The position numbers and the translations under genes are program-made. From NCBI GenBank assembly GCA_002408105.1, contig DHQM01000073.1:1-7634 (forward strand): a stretch of DNA of 7,634 nt, given 5' to 3'. The stretch comes from Gammaproteobacteria bacterium UBA5338 (lineage in GTDB: Bacteria > Pseudomonadota > Gammaproteobacteria > Pseudomonadales > UBA5862). This document shows, in pieces, positions 6,129-7,634 of this stretch (position 1 is its first letter; each line of letters begins with the position of its first letter). A model generated the notes under the pieces. The model did no database searches. It was not told where the DNA came from and saw only the letters and a program-made list of their open reading frames with translations.

Positions 6129-7634
6129 TCAATATTCGATCCGGTAGGTCGCGCCGAATCGCCGGCCAAGAGCAGGCACTTCGGTGAAGCTGCCGTAGAT
6201 TTCACCCGCCTGCTGCGCGTAAGCCGTGACGTACTGCGCATCCAACAGGTTGTACACACCCACGCCAAACTCACCGAGCCTGAGGCGCAGCCGCGCTGTG
6301 GCATCCAAGGTGGTGTAGCCATCGATCGCAACCGCATTGGGGCTGCCATCATCGAAGGCGTCATCGTAGTCACCCACCCGGTTGACCTGCAGCAGGGCAC
6401 TGTAGACCGGACCTTGCCACCCCAAGTAGAGCAATGCTTTGGGTGGCGAGACCTCCCACGCTGATACCGCCTGCCAGCCTTCCCCAGGTGTCCTGGTTTC
6501 ACCGCGCTGCCAACTGCAGGCCGCGCCCCAGTAGAACGCGCCCTCGGTGAAATAGGTCAGGTTGCCTTCAACCCCATAGACCCGCTGGTCCTGGTCCAGC
6601 ATCGTGGCCAGCTGCCCATCAAAGCGCGCTGTTTTGTCGGATCGGTTGTAAAACAAGGCCACTTGGGCTTCGTAGCGGCTCGAACGGGCTCGCCAGCCAA
6701 ACTCGGTGGCATCCGTTCTGATCGCGTCAAGTGACGAGTCATCCACACTCGCAGGCTGGGCAACACCGGTGGATACGGGCACTGAGCCTGGCGGCTGCGC
6801 GCCACGGAGCAGGCGCGCGACATCGGGAAGCTCGAAGCCCTGGTTGAACCCTGCGAACAGCGATTGCTGGTTGTCCAAACGGACCACCGCACCGAGGTTG
6901 AACACCAACGCGTCATAGTCAATGGTGCCACCTGACAGCACCGCTGGAGACGGCTGTACCCCCAGCAGCCCAAAAACTGATTCGGTGATGGGTACGTAAT
7001 CCGAGATTGCAGCCTCGGTGTCCTGATAGCGAAGCCCCGCCTGCAACGACAGGTTGTCGTTGATCGGCCAGTCGAGTTGGACGAACAGCGCACCACTGGT
7101 GGTGTCCACGTCGGGCGAATAGTCGAAACGCGTGTTCAACGGGGTGTGAACCAGCCCACCGCTGGCACTGTAGTCGGACAGCTCGTACTGGGTCGCATAG
7201 GCTTCGTTTTCATCCCGCTCCCAATCGAAGCCCCAGACCAGCCGGGCTTCGGGGCCAAGCCAATCATCCAGTGCTGTGCTGATGGTGGTGCGCAGGCCAT
7301 ACACCTGCACCTCGTTGGTCGACTGATTCACAAAGGGCGTTGCAGGAATGCTGAGCGCCGGGATCGCGGGCAACAAACTGGGAAATGGAAAGAACCTGAA
7401 ATCCTCCGTTCGCCAGAACAGTTGAGCGGTCAACTCGTGCCCCCCGGGTACGGGCTGTTTGTAGTCCAGGTGCACCAAACTGCGCCGGGTATAGGGTTGA
7501 TCGTTCAGCTGCAGTCCCTTGATCGCACGTGCCGCGACCTCTGCACCGAAGAGCGCGGGCAGGCCAGGTCCGCCGAAATACGCGGCGTACTCACTGTCTT
7601 GGTCATCCCTGAAATCCTGGAAACTCAGTGCCAA
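6129..7634 (-). CDS. TonB-dependent receptor, C-terminal β-barrel (partial, N-terminus off the right edge)
   Basis: 501 residues of an outer-membrane TonB-dependent receptor barrel (PF00593) are visible. Long amphipathic strands alternate with polar loops throughout. A SLFAGFNQGFELPDVARLLR segment matches the usual 'G-F…P-x…L' region of siderophore-type receptors. The C-terminus shows the typical sequence: VGVYNLLDAQY, then EIYGSFTEVPALGRRFGATY, then a terminal RIEY ending in Tyr. The plug domain, TonB box and signal peptide must lie beyond base 7634, since the visible N-terminal part already consists of barrel strands. The frame is open to the window edge, so the TTG there is not a credible start. 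It converges on the haem-protein gene. Substrate (siderophore, haem, vitamin or glycan) cannot be told from the barrel alone; no transport partner is in view. Confidence 0.9.
   Translation of the reverse strand: MALSFQDFRDDQDSEYAAYFGGPGLPALFGAEVAARAIKGLQLNDQPYTRRSLVHLDYKQPVPGGHELTAQLFWRTEDFRFFPFPSLLPAIPALSIPATPFVNQSTNEVQVYGLRTTISTALDDWLGPEARLVWGFDWERDENEAYATQYELSDYSASGGLVHTPLNTRFDYSPDVDTTSGALFVQLDWPINDNLSLQAGLRYQDTEAAISDYVPITESVFGLLGVQPSPAVLSGGTIDYDALVFNLGAVVRLDNQQSLFAGFNQGFELPDVARLLRGAQPPGSVPVSTGVAQPASVDDSSLDAIRTDATEFGWRARSSRYEAQVALFYNRSDKTARFDGQLATMLDQDQRVYGVEGNLTYFTEGAFYWGAACSWQRGETRTPGEGWQAVSAWEVSPPKALLYLGWQGPVYSALLQVNRVGDYDDAFDDGSPNAVAIDGYTTLDATARLRLRLGEFGVGVYNLLDAQYVTAYAQQAGEIYGSFTEVPALGRRFGATYRIEY

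Overview
The window is GC-rich and densely coding. It comes from a Gram-negative bacterium: it encodes an outer-membrane autotransporter-type β-barrel, a TonB-dependent receptor and two further exported proteins. The protein styles (autotransporter β-domain proteins, Sel1-caspase proteins, Tll0287-like haem proteins) suggest a gammaproteobacterium of the Xanthomonadales/Wenzhouxiangella/Chromatiales kind. That placement is inference from protein style only; there is no rRNA or marker gene here.

Layout, left to right. (1) The extreme 5' end holds a short reading frame ending in TAA at 56-58, probably the tail of an upstream gene. (2) An autotransporter-type β-barrel protein ends at 1297. Its frame stays open back to that TAA and encodes a signal-peptide-like segment, but no ATG/GTG/TTG precedes that segment. 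(3) Only 12 bases later begins a 657-residue exported multidomain protein (Cys-containing N-terminal module, two Sel1 repeats, coiled coil, Ig-like segment, Pro-rich linker) ending in a caspase-like peptidase domain with visible His484/Cys536 dyad. (4) A 163-base gap contains a perfect 8-bp inverted repeat. (5) A 3TM-type (gene-transfer-agent/phage) holin is followed 15 bases later by a cytosolic AmpD-type N-acetylmuramoyl-L-alanine amidase with a C-terminal SH3b domain. Together they form a compact holin-endolysin lysis pair with no phage structural gene in view. (6) A small SRPBCC-fold protein and a periplasmic Tll0287-like (DUF3365) CxxCH haem protein overlap at TGATG. (7) On the opposite strand, converging, is the C-terminal barrel of a TonB-dependent receptor that runs off the right edge.

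The most notable theme is an exported caspase-like protein and its probable outer-membrane partner lying directly upstream of, and on the same strand as, an orphan holin-amidase pair. This could be a domesticated lysis or programmed-death locus, or two unrelated cassettes side by side. The sequence alone cannot decide, and the 163-base gap leaves room for separate transcription. The second pair (SRPBCC and Tll0287-like haem protein) looks translationally coupled and functionally separate. No RNA genes, CRISPR arrays, insertion sequences or attachment sites were recognised, and no stretch longer than 300 bases lacks a gene.
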